DNA of 64,000 nucleotides from Vandiemenella viatica (Eukaryota; Arthropoda; Insecta; Orthoptera; Morabidae), in assembly GCA_031002005.1 (NCBI GenBank), contig CM061921.1, positions 147,717,283 through 147,781,282 of the forward strand, read 5' to 3'. The notes below the pieces were generated by a model. That model searched no databases and had not been told where the DNA came from. It was given only the letters and a program-made list of their open reading frames with translations. Made by a program: the position numbers and the translations under genes. Below are positions 1 through 10,619 of this stretch, in pieces; the first letter of the stretch is position 1, and each line of letters begins with the position of its first letter.

Positions 1-25
1 TCCGTCGAGAGCAACGCCTTCGGCG

Positions 26-660
26 TTACAGGTCTTCCCAACCTAACTCCTTCAACATCGCACTTACGCTTTCCTTCCAACTATATATACCTGTCACGAA
101 TCGGGTGGTTCTTCTTTGGACCATCTCTAATGCCTCCATTAATCCCTTTTGATGGGGACCCCATACAGAGCAACAATATTCCAAGTGAGGCCTCACTAGT
201 GACTTGTACGCAATCGATTTAACTTCCGGAGTGCATTGTTTTAAATTACGACCTAGAAATCGAAGCATACGATTTGCTTTCCCAATTACATTCTCGACAT
301 GCTCATTCCACGACAAATTATTACGAATTGTTACCCCTAGGTATTTAGCGGAATCTACCGTTCTAAGGACAGTGCCATTAATTGTATATTCAAAGCTAAA
401 TGGTGTCACCTTTTTACTTACACGTATGACTTGGCACTTTTTAGCGTTTAACTCCAACTGCCAATCTTTACACCACGCAATTATTTTCATAATATCGTCT
501 TGTAACAAAGCGCAGTCGTCCTGGGTTGTGATTTCACGATAAATAATAGCATCATCGGCAAATGAACTTTTCATTCCCCTTATTATGTCGCACAAATCAT
601 TAATGTATATGAGCAACAATGTAAACAGATAAGTTATTGACATGATTAATTCCCTAAAGT
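26..660 (-). pseudogene. Non-LTR retrotransposon (CR1/Daphne-like) reverse transcriptase fragment
   Basis: This is the 3' half of a LINE pol gene on the minus strand. It is open for about 205 codons. Near its N-terminus the reading has the RT active-site box SFADDAIIY, followed by the thumb/3' region motifs KYLGVTIRNNLSW, YKSLVRPHLEYCCSVW and VQRRTTRFVTG, and it ends near LGWEDL. That order and wording are typical of CR1/Daphne/jockey-type LINEs. There is no endonuclease and no 5' RT motif, so the copy is 5'-truncated, and it runs off the left edge of the window. It resembles the copy at 12.0-12.8 kb. The clade assignment is an inference from motif wording; the RT identity is firm. Confidence 0.85.
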
Positions 661-662
661 AT

Positions 663-960
663 ATATTTGGGCGTAACAGTACAAAGCAAAGTGAAATGGG
701 ATCTGGACATAACTTCTATTAATTCTAGGCTGCGATTAATAGGTCGAATTTTTAAGATTTGCAATGTTTGTATTAAGGAGATAGCGTACAAAACCCTCGT
801 GCGTTCGCGTTTGGACTACTGTTGCGGTTTCATTTGAATTTATTGGCAAACATGGGAACAACATCTTCAATTAACAGATGCAATGGAATACTTCGTCCAC
901 CAACCTTTGGTTGGAGAAATTAGGTGCCGTACTAATGTTTAAATGAATTATTTCCTCCCT
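663..960 (+). pseudogene. LINE reverse transcriptase C-terminal fragment, opposite orientation
   Basis: Read from 663 on the plus strand, the sequence gives YLGVTVQSKVKWD, then RLRLIGRIFKICN and AYKTLVRSRLDYCC before a stop near 840. This is the same region as in the minus-strand copies at 26-660 and 12.0-12.8 kb, and it is closer to the latter. After the stop the similarity fades into rearranged sequence. It is a short, dead fragment lying back to back with the first LINE fragment. Confidence 0.7.
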
Positions 961-1090
961 CATGCTATTCAGGATTGGAATGAACAGAGTAAGTTTTTAT
1001 GCAGGCTATAGACGAAAATAAGGTTGATACCTGAACGCCTCAAAATAGTGGGGAAAGACTTAATACGTTTCAGTTTTGGCAGATCTTTTT

Positions 1091-1302
1091 TAGATTTTTA
1101 CTAATGGCTTTACGCCTCGTCGACGTCGAGGTCATTAGAGGTGGGCTGGGACTGGGGATAAGGAACGGGACGGAATTCGGCAATGGCCTTTTTAAAGGAA
1201 ATATCTCGGCATTCGCCTGGAATGATTTGGGGAAACCATGGAAAACCCTAGTCTGGGAGTGAGAGGTCAGAGGGTTAACCGCTCACCCACCACGCTCGGG
1301 TC
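1091..1302 (-). repeat. SINE-A, degenerate copy (3' tail type 1)
   Basis: Reverse-complemented, this copy has the SINE-A head (CGAGCGTGGTGGGTGAGCGG), the body word CCATGGTTTCCCCAAATC and the type-1 tail GTCGACGAGGCGTAAAGCCA. The poly(A) end is at the low-coordinate side. Box B is largely eroded, with the region around 1250-1270 shortened. No clear target-site duplication is left, so it is an old copy. Confidence 0.8.
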
Positions 1303-2237
1303 TATTTTAGGGTTTCGCATTTGAAGCGGAGAGCAATTATTATGGCTGCCCTGTGTCTGTCCGTGTACCACAGGACTCTAGCTCAGAAATATAAAACCTT
1401 TCGGACATCAAACATGGATATGTCAGGTCTTGCGTCTCGTATATCGAATACACTACTTTCTGAAATTTTATTCTAGTGGCTTCTCATACAAGTAAAGGAG
1501 GTTGAACTTCTTTTTTAACCCCAGCGTTGTTTAAATCCCATCAAGTAAGGAAATATTCATTCACAAGATGACAAGATCTTGAGCTTTCAATTTTAGACCA
1601 TTATTGTAACCAGGTCTACCTAAGAAGCGTTATCACTAGGGTCCGTATCTTCTTTATGAGCTGTAATGCTGAATTAAACACTGATTCCGATTGAATTTGA
1701 ATGTATTTTATGTAGCCTATAAATGCATATTCAGGCCATTTTTCTAGTTTTGGTCATATTATGATAGAATTTATGGCCAAATGGTCATATTTTGAAGAAA
1801 AATCTGGTAATTTTTTGATAGTACCGGGAATTCACTAGACACAGATGAGAAGAAATTAAGATAATTATTCATGAACTGAACTCCTATTATACACTGGAGG
1901 AAAAACCAAACTAATTGTCACTGAATTGGTCAGAATTTACCAGTCAACAATTAAAGTTATGCATTATTGTCACTCTCTAAACGTTAATGTTCCGCCCGCC
2001 TTTTAATCCCGTCAATGCAGCAGCATCATGTCTGTGTCGATCCGCGTCAATCAATGTCTCAATGAAATACTTTTGAAAATAATCCTCAGTCAGTTTTAAA
2101 TCTGCAGTTTATTAGTGAGTACCGCTATGCCAAAAACAATTTTTTTTGAAAGTTTGAAGTTACAAAGTTACGTAAGGAAATTTGAGAGGAGTATTTTACT
2201 ACAGATGAAAGTTTTATTTTCTGTAAATAAAGTGAAA
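1303..2237. other. AT-rich intergenic sequence, nothing recognised
   Basis: No open frame with protein-like composition, no tRNA boxes and no terminal inverted repeats were seen. It separates the SINE-A copy from the TTAA site of the piggyBac-like element. Confidence 0.5.
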
Positions 2238-2241
2238 TTAA

Positions 2242-3366
2242 CCCTCTATTGCTCACAGTGACTCTGAAGTCACGTCAAATTTTATCGTTATATTTCGCAT
2301 TAGGAGCGTCATTCCTTTCTTGACCAGTGTGCCTTGAATGCTACAGTATGGCTGCTATAAATTTAGGTTGTTTGCACTGATACCAATATAATATTATCTT
2401 TGGCAGGTAGCATTGAATGTTAGACTGCACTCATTTGTCGTCTTCCTGTGCTGGCGCGAGTTTAGCTATTATTTACAGTGATACTATATTCATTTTTCAA
2501 GAAACAAAAATACTTAATGATAAAATTAAGTCTCATCTTCATTATAAACAATGCATTTCATGTAACTATAAATATTGCATGTGTTATGAATGAATTTAGG
2601 TCCGTTTCTCTGAAGTCATGTTGGGAAATAATAAAATCATACCTCACTTTGTTACAGAGTCATGGACCCCAAAAAATTTTATGGGAAACGTAGAAAAGTT
2701 GAAGTATATGAAGTTAGGAATATTCCGGGGTATGAATCAGAAGAATCTATCTTGGCTTCAGATAGTGAGGACGATATTGAAGTAGTAGAAAATCGTCAAG
2801 GTGACATAATTTTAGCCGAGAGTAATAATGATAGTGCTGAGGACAGTGATAATGGTCTACTTGTGAATAATGAAAGTGATACCGAGAATGTTAGTGATGA
2901 ATCTCAAGCTAATTATTATTGAAGACGTTCTAACAATCGTATTATTCTTCCTGTTCCACCATGGAAGAGTTCTCTCCCTTGTGCACCGGAGGAACCTAGT
3001 CTACCTTTGACCTACTTTAGACAGCTGTTAGATGATAAAATTGTGGGAAATGCTGCATATCAGACCAATTATGTATATTTTTACCTGTAATTAATAGTCA
3101 TCTCATTATTCTTTACATACTTCCAATTTTATTGTAACATTCAGCTGCATTCTTGCCTTGAAATAGAAATACCAAATTATTTGTACAAGACTGAACAAAA
3201 AAATGTAACTACCCACTGAGACCTCAAAGTCACAGAACTATTTTGAAAAAATAAATAATTTCAAAAACAAAAATTCACCTTATATGCGTTAAATACATTA
3301 TTCTTTAACAATCTGTGCATATAAATATTTCTTTCTACATGAAATAATAATTTGGGCAATAGAGGG
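2242..3366 (+). mobile_element. Internally deleted piggyBac-type transposon
   Basis: The element is bounded by TTAA on both sides (2238-2241 and 3367-3370), the target duplication of piggyBac. Its ends are matching inverted repeats: CCCTCTATTGC on the left and GCAATAGAGGG on the right. Subterminal inverted motifs follow: GTGACTCTGAAGTCAC on the left and CTCAAAGTCAC on the right. Inside is only the start of a transposase gene, so it is a 1.1-kb non-autonomous derivative of an element that would normally be 2-3 kb. Confidence 0.85.
2662..3090 (+). pseudogene. piggyBac transposase, N-terminal remnant
   Basis: The frame starts at ATG 2662 (MDPKKFYGKRRK) and runs through a very acidic, Ser/Asp/Glu-rich stretch with SDSEDD and AEDSDN. 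That is typical of piggyBac transposase N-termini. One in-frame TGA at 2920 interrupts it; the same frame continues with PVPPWKSS and then PLTYFRQLLDDKIVG and QTNYV. This matches the beginning of the DDE_Tnp_1_7 (PGBD) domain, whose consensus has PLEYF...DDELL...QTN. The frame ends at TAA 3088, where the rest of the catalytic domain is deleted. The length is about 142 codons against 550 or more for a full transposase, and all catalytic Asp residues are missing. It lies within the TTAA-flanked element. Confidence 0.8.
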
Positions 3367-3370
3367 TTAA

Positions 3371-4062
3371 AATGACCTCAGCAAAATAATTTAAAATGTA
3401 TCCTCCCAATGGTTCAGTGAGTGCACGGAAGCAAATTATGCTGTCTACGTGAAAGCGATACTAGTAGATAAAATAAATGATGTACCATTGAGCATGTTAA
3501 TAACAAGAAATATGTCTCTAGTATCAACCACATCCTGTACTTAATTAACATATTCTAGAAATACATTTAATATGATTTGTAAGTTTCGGAAAAAAACAAA
3601 GAATTATTTTTATTGTGCGGTTACTTTGTCATACAACAATGCCACCTTATTAAAAGTGCATTGAGTCCTAGCGCATGGGATGGTTACTGCGTACTACGTG
3701 GTAAAATAATAAATTTGAAGCGCCGTGAGCGGGAACGCGGCCTGGCCGTGGAGACCTATGGTGCAAAAGTGGATTGGATCATACTATCTTGAACGGAGGT
3801 GCGAATGTATGTCAAGCACTAATCTTTAAGCCAAGCGACTGCCGGCCGACTTACCACATCCATATCTGTTAAAGTACTGTAATTAGAGTACTAAATCCTT
3901 TCTGCGTGAGGCTCGACCATCAGTTCAAATGAATATTTATGACTTATTTAAAATGGTTTCAACGCTAATAGTTGCATAAATTACGACTTTAGGATGAATT
4001 TACTCCGTCCGAAAGAGACTGCGTCAGTCAGTAAATGTAAGAGAAATCATTTTGCCAATGTA
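3371..4062. other. Unassigned AT-rich sequence
   Basis: No coding or repeat signal was recognised in this interval. A slightly GC-richer patch around 3715-3860 (CGCCGTGAGCGGGAACGCGG) has no frame or repeat match elsewhere in the window. Confidence 0.4.
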
Positions 4063-4063
4063 A

Positions 4064-4203
4064 ATGAATTTTTTTGTTGGTTTATTCATGTTTTCCAAAC
4101 ACATTTCTCTTCAGAAGCATCTTCAGTGGTTCTTAATTTTAATGCTTCTGTGAAAGTAGTCAAACGCTTTCAATAAAAACAAATAAACCAACGAAAAATT
4201 CCA
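4064..4203 (-). repeat. Small foldback element with hammerhead-like core
   Basis: The left arm has TTTGTTGGTTTATT and the right arm its complement AATAAACCAACGAAAAATTC, so the two ends fold together. Between them, on the minus strand (4129 to 4095), lies CCACTGAAGATG...GAGAAATGTGTTTGG. This has the same layout as the cores at 27.1 and 53.9 kb (CCACTGANGA...GAAACGCGTYTGG) but with the GAAAC box mutated to GAAAT. It is probably a decayed member of the same family. Confidence 0.5.
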
Positions 4204-4747
4204 TTTGTATTACATTTATATTTACTAACTGCAAATGCTCCACAACATCCAATCATGTTTGGTCCAATTTCGAATTCGCAATTAAAATGCTCGTATATTA
4301 AGTTCGAAAACCCATTTCTGGTGTGCAATGATAGTTATAAAGAAAATAAAAGTCAGTGTTAAATAAGGTACTACGATTCTGTGTTTTGTAGACTCGTCCT
4401 TACAGGAACGGAAATGTGCTGAAGCGAGATTCTGGGTTACATTGCATAATAGGAACGCATTACCTTCTCTGGAATTAACAGAGAAACGGAAAATAACTCA
4501 TTACATGATTTCACTCTTCTAACCTATGACAGTTTCAAAACTCTGTTAGGTGACCTAAGGTATAAAGCAATTTTCATTGACCATACTTGCTAACAGAATA
4601 TTTTTACAAAATTATTATTCTTTAGCGCAAAAGGGTACATTATAAGTAAAACTTAACTTAGTCCACAACCCGAATGTTGGTTGGATCCTCCAGAAGGAGG
4701 CGTACTAAGCCATTGTGTCAGGGGTAGGACGGCCAGTTCCTTTCCTC

Positions 4748-4785
4748 TGGGACCTACAGTTTAACGTGGAATCCGAACCACGGAT
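4748..4785 (-). repeat. SINE-C 3' domain fragment
   Basis: The stretch GGGACCTACAGTTTAACGTG followed by GAATCC is the same as at 5540-5575, in the 3' part of the SINE-C copy there, and related to 47660-47700. The upstream tRNA-like head is absent, so this is a truncated or rearranged copy. Confidence 0.55.
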
Positions 4786-4893
4786 ACATTATAAGTAATG
4801 ACGACTAATACTATTAGTGAAACGTTTATTCTTCACTTTATCCATAATAAATGGATTTATGAAAGTATGTAACTGTTTACAATGGACGGGTAA

Positions 4894-5231
4894 GCAAATA
4901 ATTATACTGCGACACAGTTACTTTTGCTGATGTCTTAATTTACGCTGTGCGTGACGCGTTTCGAGAAGTGATTCTCAATTTAAAAACATTATTATTACAT
5001 TTTCGAAATGAGAAGTGCTTGTGTCAGTTTCTGCTGGACATTAGTAAAGCTTTCGGTGTGTTTCGTTTTTGAAGGCTTGTTAAAACACGACACCACAGAA
5101 ACTCACACGTATACATTCTCATTACATTAAATATAGGTACTAGGCGATATACAATGTTTGAAACTAGCTAAAAAGTAATTAAAACATCAGCAAAAGTAAC
5201 TGTGTTGCAGTATAATTATTTGCTTACCCAT
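4894..5231. repeat. Foldback element with 45-bp inverted ends (copy 1)
   Basis: Positions 4894-4938 (GGGTAAGCAAATAATTATAC...) are repeated in inverted orientation at 5186-5231 (...GTATAATTATTTGCTTACCC). On the minus strand the interior has CTTCTCGAAACGCGTC within a short hairpin (GAGAA/TTCTC), at 4953-4976. A second, partial copy lies at 26.0-26.4 kb in inverse orientation. There, homology also covers sequence outside this inverted repeat (TCCATAATAAATGG), so the real element is probably larger than the 338 bp between the arms. Confidence 0.7.
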
Positions 5232-5536
5232 CAAAATGTGTATTATTATGAGGCCCGCGTGTTGAGTTGATTTTATTGGTTTTTTTCCTTTGTTGTTTTA
5301 AATAGTTATACCTGTAAGTTCATATTTATGCAGTGCAATGTGTCTGTAGAAACATTATCACCCATAAATTTAATAGCATATAGCATCGCAAAATAACAAT
5401 AAAAAGTCATAATCCAAATAAAAAAATCCTTTCTAAATTCGTGTGGTCATTATGAGCTGGTGACAGAGTTTCTTACCGGCTGCGCAATCCGCCTCCATCG
5501 TAGCAGCCTAGCCTAACCCGGTAATCCTACCGGGTA

Positions 5537-5721
5537 TCTGGGACCTACAGTTTAACGTGGAATCCAAACTACGGTAACTTTCTGGCACACTTCAAATTAT
5601 ACATCAAACTATGCCAGAAGTGAAGGTCGGGTTTAGGGCCTTTGAAAATCCCGGCGAGACAGAGATTCGATCCGGGGACCTTTCGATTTCCAGTCAGACG
5701 CTTGAGCCACCAGGCCACCTT
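5537..5721 (-). repeat. SINE-C (tRNA-derived)
   Basis: On the minus strand the copy begins AAGGTGGCCTGGTGGCTCAA. It has a box A fit (TGGCTCAAGCG) and a weaker box B (GGATCGAATCT) 35-40 bases later, the spacing of a tRNA-type Pol III promoter. The body ends in the shared 3' domain GTTTAACTGTAGGTCC or its variant. Family members are at 4.75 kb (3' end only) and 47.5 kb. Confidence 0.65.
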
Positions 5722-6555
5722 CCTTAACATTGACAGATATTTATTGCATAAAAAAGGAGGGCGGAGAGAGGAGGGGAAGGGAGATAAAGAAACAGGTAAA
5801 GGTTACCTTAATAATTGCCGAAGTCAATATTACCAGCTCTCAACATGACCAAACTTTTAAATGTTATAATTCTTCAAAAGAAATTTATCTGACAATGTTA
5901 AATTGTCAAATAAATATCTTTCGAAGAATTATTACATTAAAAATGTTTGAAAGCAAAGTCTCTCAATTACTTTCTCTTACCGCGTGTCATTTTTCAATGT
6001 AAAAAATCTGTTGACAAAGTTCCAGCAAAGAAACCTTTGTGTTTCTTAGATCTGCAGACTGAGTATAGAAATAACATAAAGAATTTTTCCTCATTAATTC
6101 CCAGTCACTACCAGAATAAGATTACAGGATAATTTATTGAATTTTGTAATTGTCTGCAACTGACATCCAATAGTTGCAGACGCTTTAGTTTCATCAACTT
6201 TATAGTGAATGCTGTTACGATTATGGGAGGACTGATGCGCATAGTGAGTACCACCACAGCTATGAAACTACATGACGTCGATGGCGGACAGTAGTATCTA
6301 TAATGGAAACGTTTAACAAAGTTTATAGCAGAATGTCCTTTCGGTAAGTATTACCTCGCTATCTAGATATTACTGCAATTAACAGGAATCTGGGCAACCG
6401 AGGAAGTACATACATGCTTTAAAAATTCTTATCTTCACACTTTAAGCTGAATTTCCATAATAATCTCAAGGCAACGCGGATCTTCATTGCCTGTCTAATG
6501 GCTTTATACTTTTCAAATTAATGTAAAACAAGCAAAATCCCTCCTCTGCAAAAAC
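5722..6555. other. Unassigned AT-rich sequence
   Basis: Three overlapping short frames of 60-90 codons occur here, but they are low-complexity and lack any recognisable domain. No repeat signature was identified. Confidence 0.4.
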
Positions 6556-6559
6556 TGGG

Positions 6560-6860
6560 AAAAAATCATGTGATACCAGAAATTCACAGACCTCTCATCC
6601 TTCACAGTTCAACGGTGAGCATACTGAATCACCACTTTGAACAATTAAATTAGGACAGATTGGGTTTACCAAGAAGGTGTCTGAAGTATGGAAACTGCTA
6701 CGCGTCCCGAGGGCGTCATTATAGGTTTCAACATGTCTAGTACTATAGCAGCTATTTTCCTGGACGCTGAAAAGGCATGCGATAAGGCGTGGCATTCGAA
6801 ACTCTTCGTAAAGATGCGAAAAGGTTGACTACTGAACAATTGTTTGGTAGATGGCAAGTC
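6560..6860 (+). pseudogene. Jockey-type LINE reverse transcriptase fragment
   Basis: One plus-strand frame reads TIAAIFLDAEKACDKAWHSK then LFVKMRKG. This corresponds to the RT motif (A)AIFLDVEKAFDKVWHDGL...KL that carries the first catalytic Asp. About 100 bases upstream, in other frames, the pieces HRPLILHSSTVSILNHHFE and GQIGFTKKVS match the RPISLLSS...GFRKGHST region just before it. The frame shifts between pieces show that it is dead. The 3' half of the RT is missing. Confidence 0.65.
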
Positions 6861-7090
6861 ATCTTAATCTCTATATTGCAGAACGGCAGAAAAAATTGGA
6901 TTGCTTTGAATGCAAAGTGAATATTCGTGCGTATGTTTTCTAAAACACCTTTTGCTGTCTTTCAGTGAAAAATTCTAAATCGCACATACGATTCAACACC
7001 TAAGAAACAAAACGCAGTGATATGATTCACTCTTTCCCTTTTAAACCCGTGAGTATGATATAAAACGGATGATGTAAAAATACAGGAAAG

Positions 7091-7157
7091 CGACAGCCCC
7101 GTAGCTTAGATGATAGCTCTCTAATATCCTGTTTCAAGGGTCGCCGGTTGTGAGGTT
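7091..7157 (+). repeat. Degenerate tRNA-like head (possible SINE fragment)
   Basis: The piece begins GCCCCGTAGCTTAGATGATA, with a plausible box A (TAGCTTAGATG) and a degenerate box B (CCGGTTGTGAGG) about 45 bases on. The acceptor ends do not pair, so it is not a functional tRNA. It may be an old tRNA-derived SINE head of a family not otherwise present here. Confidence 0.3.
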
Positions 7158-7159
7158 AA

Positions 7160-8500
7160 AGCTTACACTGAATATATTATTGGGTGTGTTTACTTGGTAT
7201 TGACTCGTATGTTAGTAGTAACAGTAGATGCTATCTTTGGCAGTTTTGGTTATCAAGAACTGATAAAGGAAACATTCAATCCACAAGGATTGTCTAATAC
7301 GGTTCAAGTCCGGCGTAGGGGATGTGTAGTTTTAATAATCTGTATTCGCCTTACGTGAATATTAATTATGAGAAAGATTAAAAAAAAAAGAAAAAAAAAG
7401 AAAATGGGGGCGCAATAGAAACCAGTTTGAGTCTCCTGAAATAACGCACAGGCCAAATATTCACTATTGGGTGAACATGAAAGGAATAAAAGAGAAAAAA
7501 AAAGAAGCTCAAATGTTGGAGAGAAGACTGTAGTTTTATTTTGTTCTGCCTGTTCTCACACAACTGTAGATGTACGATTAGTTTTTTAGTACAGATTATA
7601 ATTATTCATCTTAACTTGCTGACTTATAGGTCAGAGAGAGGTTTTTGATTCTAAATCAATAATATGGCCGACACAACACACTAATCCTATTTTTGTTTTT
7701 GTGGTACGAGAATTTATTCAGGTCAGTAAACGCAGGAGTTGAATTGCTAAGTACTAACGGCATAATGCTACGCTACAACGCATGGTGATTGTGCGTTCTA
7801 TCCACCGTGTTAAATCTGATCAATCGCTTACTTGGTTCCTAAAGATTCAGTAATTTCGTGAGTGGATAACTCTTTTATTTTTCACTCACATCCTTTGGGA
7901 CCGACGTGAAATATTTGCTTCTGTCAGTGTTGAAGGACAAAGAGTTGGCGCATCGATGTCAATAAACCAATACCATTTACTAATTCATCGCGCCTGGAGG
8001 AAGGCAAGTGATCAACTGAGCCGTAAACAGGTTATAACAGGACTTAATGGCTGCATACAAAACATTTTACTGTTTTCTCTCGTGCGAGGTGTAATACATT
8101 ACTCTCTAAAACGTTTCGCGTGCGTCATAAGTCTGAACAGCCCAACGATGTTATTTCATATTTTATAGGTGAATCTTTCCTCTTCAATAACTCCTCAATT
8201 ACAAAGTGGAAACAAAACTTATGACCAGGTATACTCCTAGAGTGAACGTTTTGTACTTCATTTCTATAAAGTTGGTACTAATATCTTCACTCTTTATCCC
8301 AAGCATTTCTGAATATTTCCTCTGACTCACAAGTGTCAATAAATCACCTGTAACCCCAAGTTTCGATCTGCCTTCATTTTCGACGTTGATTGTTTATCTA
8401 CGTGTTTGTCTCATTTTATTTTTCTGTTGTTCTCATTTGAATTCAAGCTTATTTTTTTCTTGGTCCTGCGTTCAGCTTGCTTCTTCTGCTTCGTCCACTA
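7160..8500. other. Unassigned AT-rich sequence
   Basis: A purine-rich patch (AAAAAAAAAGAAAAAAAAAG at 7380 onward) and short frames only. No protein motif, inverted repeat or repeat-family match was found. Confidence 0.4.
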
Positions 8501-8511
8501 TTTGGTCTTAC

Positions 8512-8749
8512 CCCGAGCATGGTGGTGCAACGGTTAGCGTTCTGGCCTCGTATTCGGGAGGGCGGCGGTTCGAATCCCCGTCCGGGCATCCAGATTTGGG
8601 TTTTCCATGGTTGCCCCAGATCACTCCAGGTGAATGCCGCGTTGCATACTTCAAAAGGCCATGACCGAATTCCTTCCCACTCCTTGCCCCCCATCATTTC
8701 CCGTCTCTAAAGACCTCGCTGTTAAGAGACGTTAAGCAGTTAAAAAAAA
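8512..8749 (+). repeat. SINE-A, full-length (tail type 2) with TSD
   Basis: The head has box A TGGTGCAACGG (one base off consensus) and a perfect box B GGTTCGAATCC. The body has CCATGGTTGCCCCAGATCAC and CATGACCGAATTCCTTCC. The tail is the type-2 form GTCTCTAAAGACCTCGCTG and GAGACGTTAAGCAGTT, then poly(A). It is flanked by near-identical 11-bp duplications TTTGGTCTTAC (8501-8511) and TTTAGTCTTAC (8750-8760). The TSD and A-tail show retroposition by a LINE machinery. Confidence 0.9.
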
Positions 8750-9037
8750 TTTAGTCTTACTTTAGTGTTTCAAGTTATATCTGAACTTAATATTTACGAT
8801 GCACAGTGTGCTTTACGGACCAAAGTAAGGTTTTTCAAATCTTGATTTAACCAAGTTGTAATGCAGCTGATTCGCTTCTTAAGTATTGTGTAAATTGCGA
8901 AAAGTTTTCTTCTCTCTTTAAATTCTATTATCTTATTTTCCCTCGTACTTCTCTTTGATCAAAATTCTACTTTTACCTTTTCCTAATAACGCAGTTGGTC
9001 ACTCTCTTTAGGTTTTCCTCGACACTTGCTTAATTTA

Positions 9038-10315
9038 CATAGGAGGATCAAATATAAACCAGACTTTTTGAACTGTTTGTGCAATAATGGTTCGAGTTAT
9101 CACGAGCTTTGATATATGTGTGGTGGGGATGCCAGGAATGTGGAGAGCTACAGTTGGCATTGTCACAGCAGTCAGTGGTACAGCTGAAATGTGTAACCAC
9201 CACTTTCACCCCTTGATGGCGCAACCAATCGAAATTCTGCGAAGATATAAAACACAGTTCGTGAATCGTTCACGATCAAGGGCGCGCATGTTTTCCTGGC
9301 ATAAGAAATTCTTGAAAGGCCGTGAAGCTATTAAAAATGAGTGCCATGATCATCGTCCACGAACGAGCGTTAGACCGAGCGTGGTGGGTGAACGGTTAAC
9401 ATTATGGTCCCGTATTCGGGAGGACGCGGGTTTGAATCCCCCTCCAGGGATCCAAAATTGGGTTTTCGATGGTTTCTACAAAATCACTCCAGGCGAATGC
9501 CGGGATGCTTCCTTCAAGAAGCCATGGCCGAATTCCTTCCCGTTCCTTGTCCCCAGTGCCATCCCGCCTCTATTGATCTTAGCCGTCGACGAGGCGTAAA
9601 GCAATAAAAAAAAAAACAGCGTTACAGAGTGGAACATTCCTAAAATTCGTCATTTTATTGAGAGCAACTGACGTTAGACGGTTTCAGACATTTCTTGTGA
9701 CGTCAGAATAAGTTATGGCAGCAATCAAGCCATCATACAAAAGGACCTATGGTTTCGTAAAGTTTCTGCTCGATGGGTGCTTCATTTTTTGACTGCTGAA
9801 CAGAAGTTGACACGCAAAACGGTTTGGGGAAGAGGGAAACGCATTTTAGGATAGCATTGTAATGAAATTTTGGCCCAACACTATACAGCTGATTCAAAAC
9901 GAGAGAATATGGAGTGGCGAAGGAAGAATGTAGCAGCCAGAGTAAAGGCCAACATTCAGCAGGGCGCTTGCAACTTTTTTTGAACGCCGTGATTTTGTAT
10001 ACTGATTTTTACATGGACGCTCACCATCAATACAGCGTACTACTGCAATCTTTGAGGTGATGTTAAGCTTGATTATGGCCACAAAAGACGTGATTCTTCT
10101 CCGTGACAACGCTTGAAACAACACTGTAGCTCTCACTCTCACTAAACTGGAGACAATGAGTGGGACAGCACTTGATCATTCTTCTTACAGCCCTGACCTG
10201 TTCCCTGTGGTTTTCATCTCTTTGGACCACTGAAAGAAGCACCGCGATGCCCACGATTTGATGAAGTCAACGCAGTGGTGGGCTTAGCCTCAGCTCAATT
10301 GCTACTGTCGAAACC
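9038..10315 (+). pseudogene. mariner-type transposon relic, split by a SINE
   Basis: The left end GGAGGATCAAATATAAACCA is followed by a transposase relic. Near 9215-9370 it reads MAQPIEILRRYKTQFV and MFSWHKKFLKGREAI, the mariner HTH region (WHKRFKEGRE). After SINE-A 9374-9616 the sequence continues with RKVSARWVLHFLTAEQKLT, the VSARWVPRxLTxEQK motif. At about 10090-10260 it has ILLRDNA and SYSPDLFPV, the second and third catalytic blocks (DNARPH, YSPDLAPSD). Several frameshifts and stops are present. A right terminal repeat was not identified, so the 3' limit is uncertain. It is a different, more decayed element than the mariner at 15.5 kb. Confidence 0.75.
9374..9616 (+). repeat. SINE-A (tail type 1) inside the mariner relic
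   Basis: The head CGAGCGTGGTGGGTGAACGG carries box A. Box B is slightly off (GGTTTGAATCC). The tail is type 1 (GTCGACGAGGCGTAAAGCAA) followed by poly(A). A short duplication AGCGTTA occurs at 9366-9372 and 9618-9624. The copy separates the mariner HTH block from the rest of the transposase, so it is younger than that element. Confidence 0.88.
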
Positions 10316-10559
10316 CCTACCGAGCGTGGTGGTGTAACGGCTAGCGTTCTGACCTCGCATTCAGGAGGACGGCGGTTCGAATCCCCGTCCGGGCATCCAG
10401 ATTTGGGTTTTCCATGGTTTACCCAAATCACTCCAGGTGAATGCCGGGATGCTTCCTTCCAAAGGCCATGGCCGAATTCCTTCCCATTCCTTGCCCCCCA
10501 TCCTTTCCCGTCTCTAAAGACCTAGTTGCTATAGGAGACGTAAAGCAGTTAAAAAAAAA
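10316..10559 (+). repeat. SINE-A (tail type 2) with 8-bp TSD
   Basis: Box A TGGTGTAACGG and box B GGTTCGAATCC are perfect. The type-2 tail with GTCTCTAAAGACC is present, followed by poly(A). The duplication TCGAAACC flanks it (10308-10315 and 10560-10567). It sits at the end of the mariner relic and just before the RTE relic. Confidence 0.9.
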
Positions 10560-10619
10560 TCGAAACCAATTTCTCTTACGTTTACAATTACGGCAACAAG
10601 AAGCTTTCGATATGCTGGG

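Noticed and set aside
2257..2272. GTGACTCTGAAGTCAC as a transcription-factor palindrome
   Set aside because: It lies just inside a piggyBac terminus and is matched near the other end, so it is a transposase-binding subterminal repeat.
8512..8590. tRNA gene at the box A/box B pair
   Set aside because: The same head recurs in many dispersed copies with a common body, poly(A) and TSDs, and the acceptor ends do not pair. It is a SINE head.
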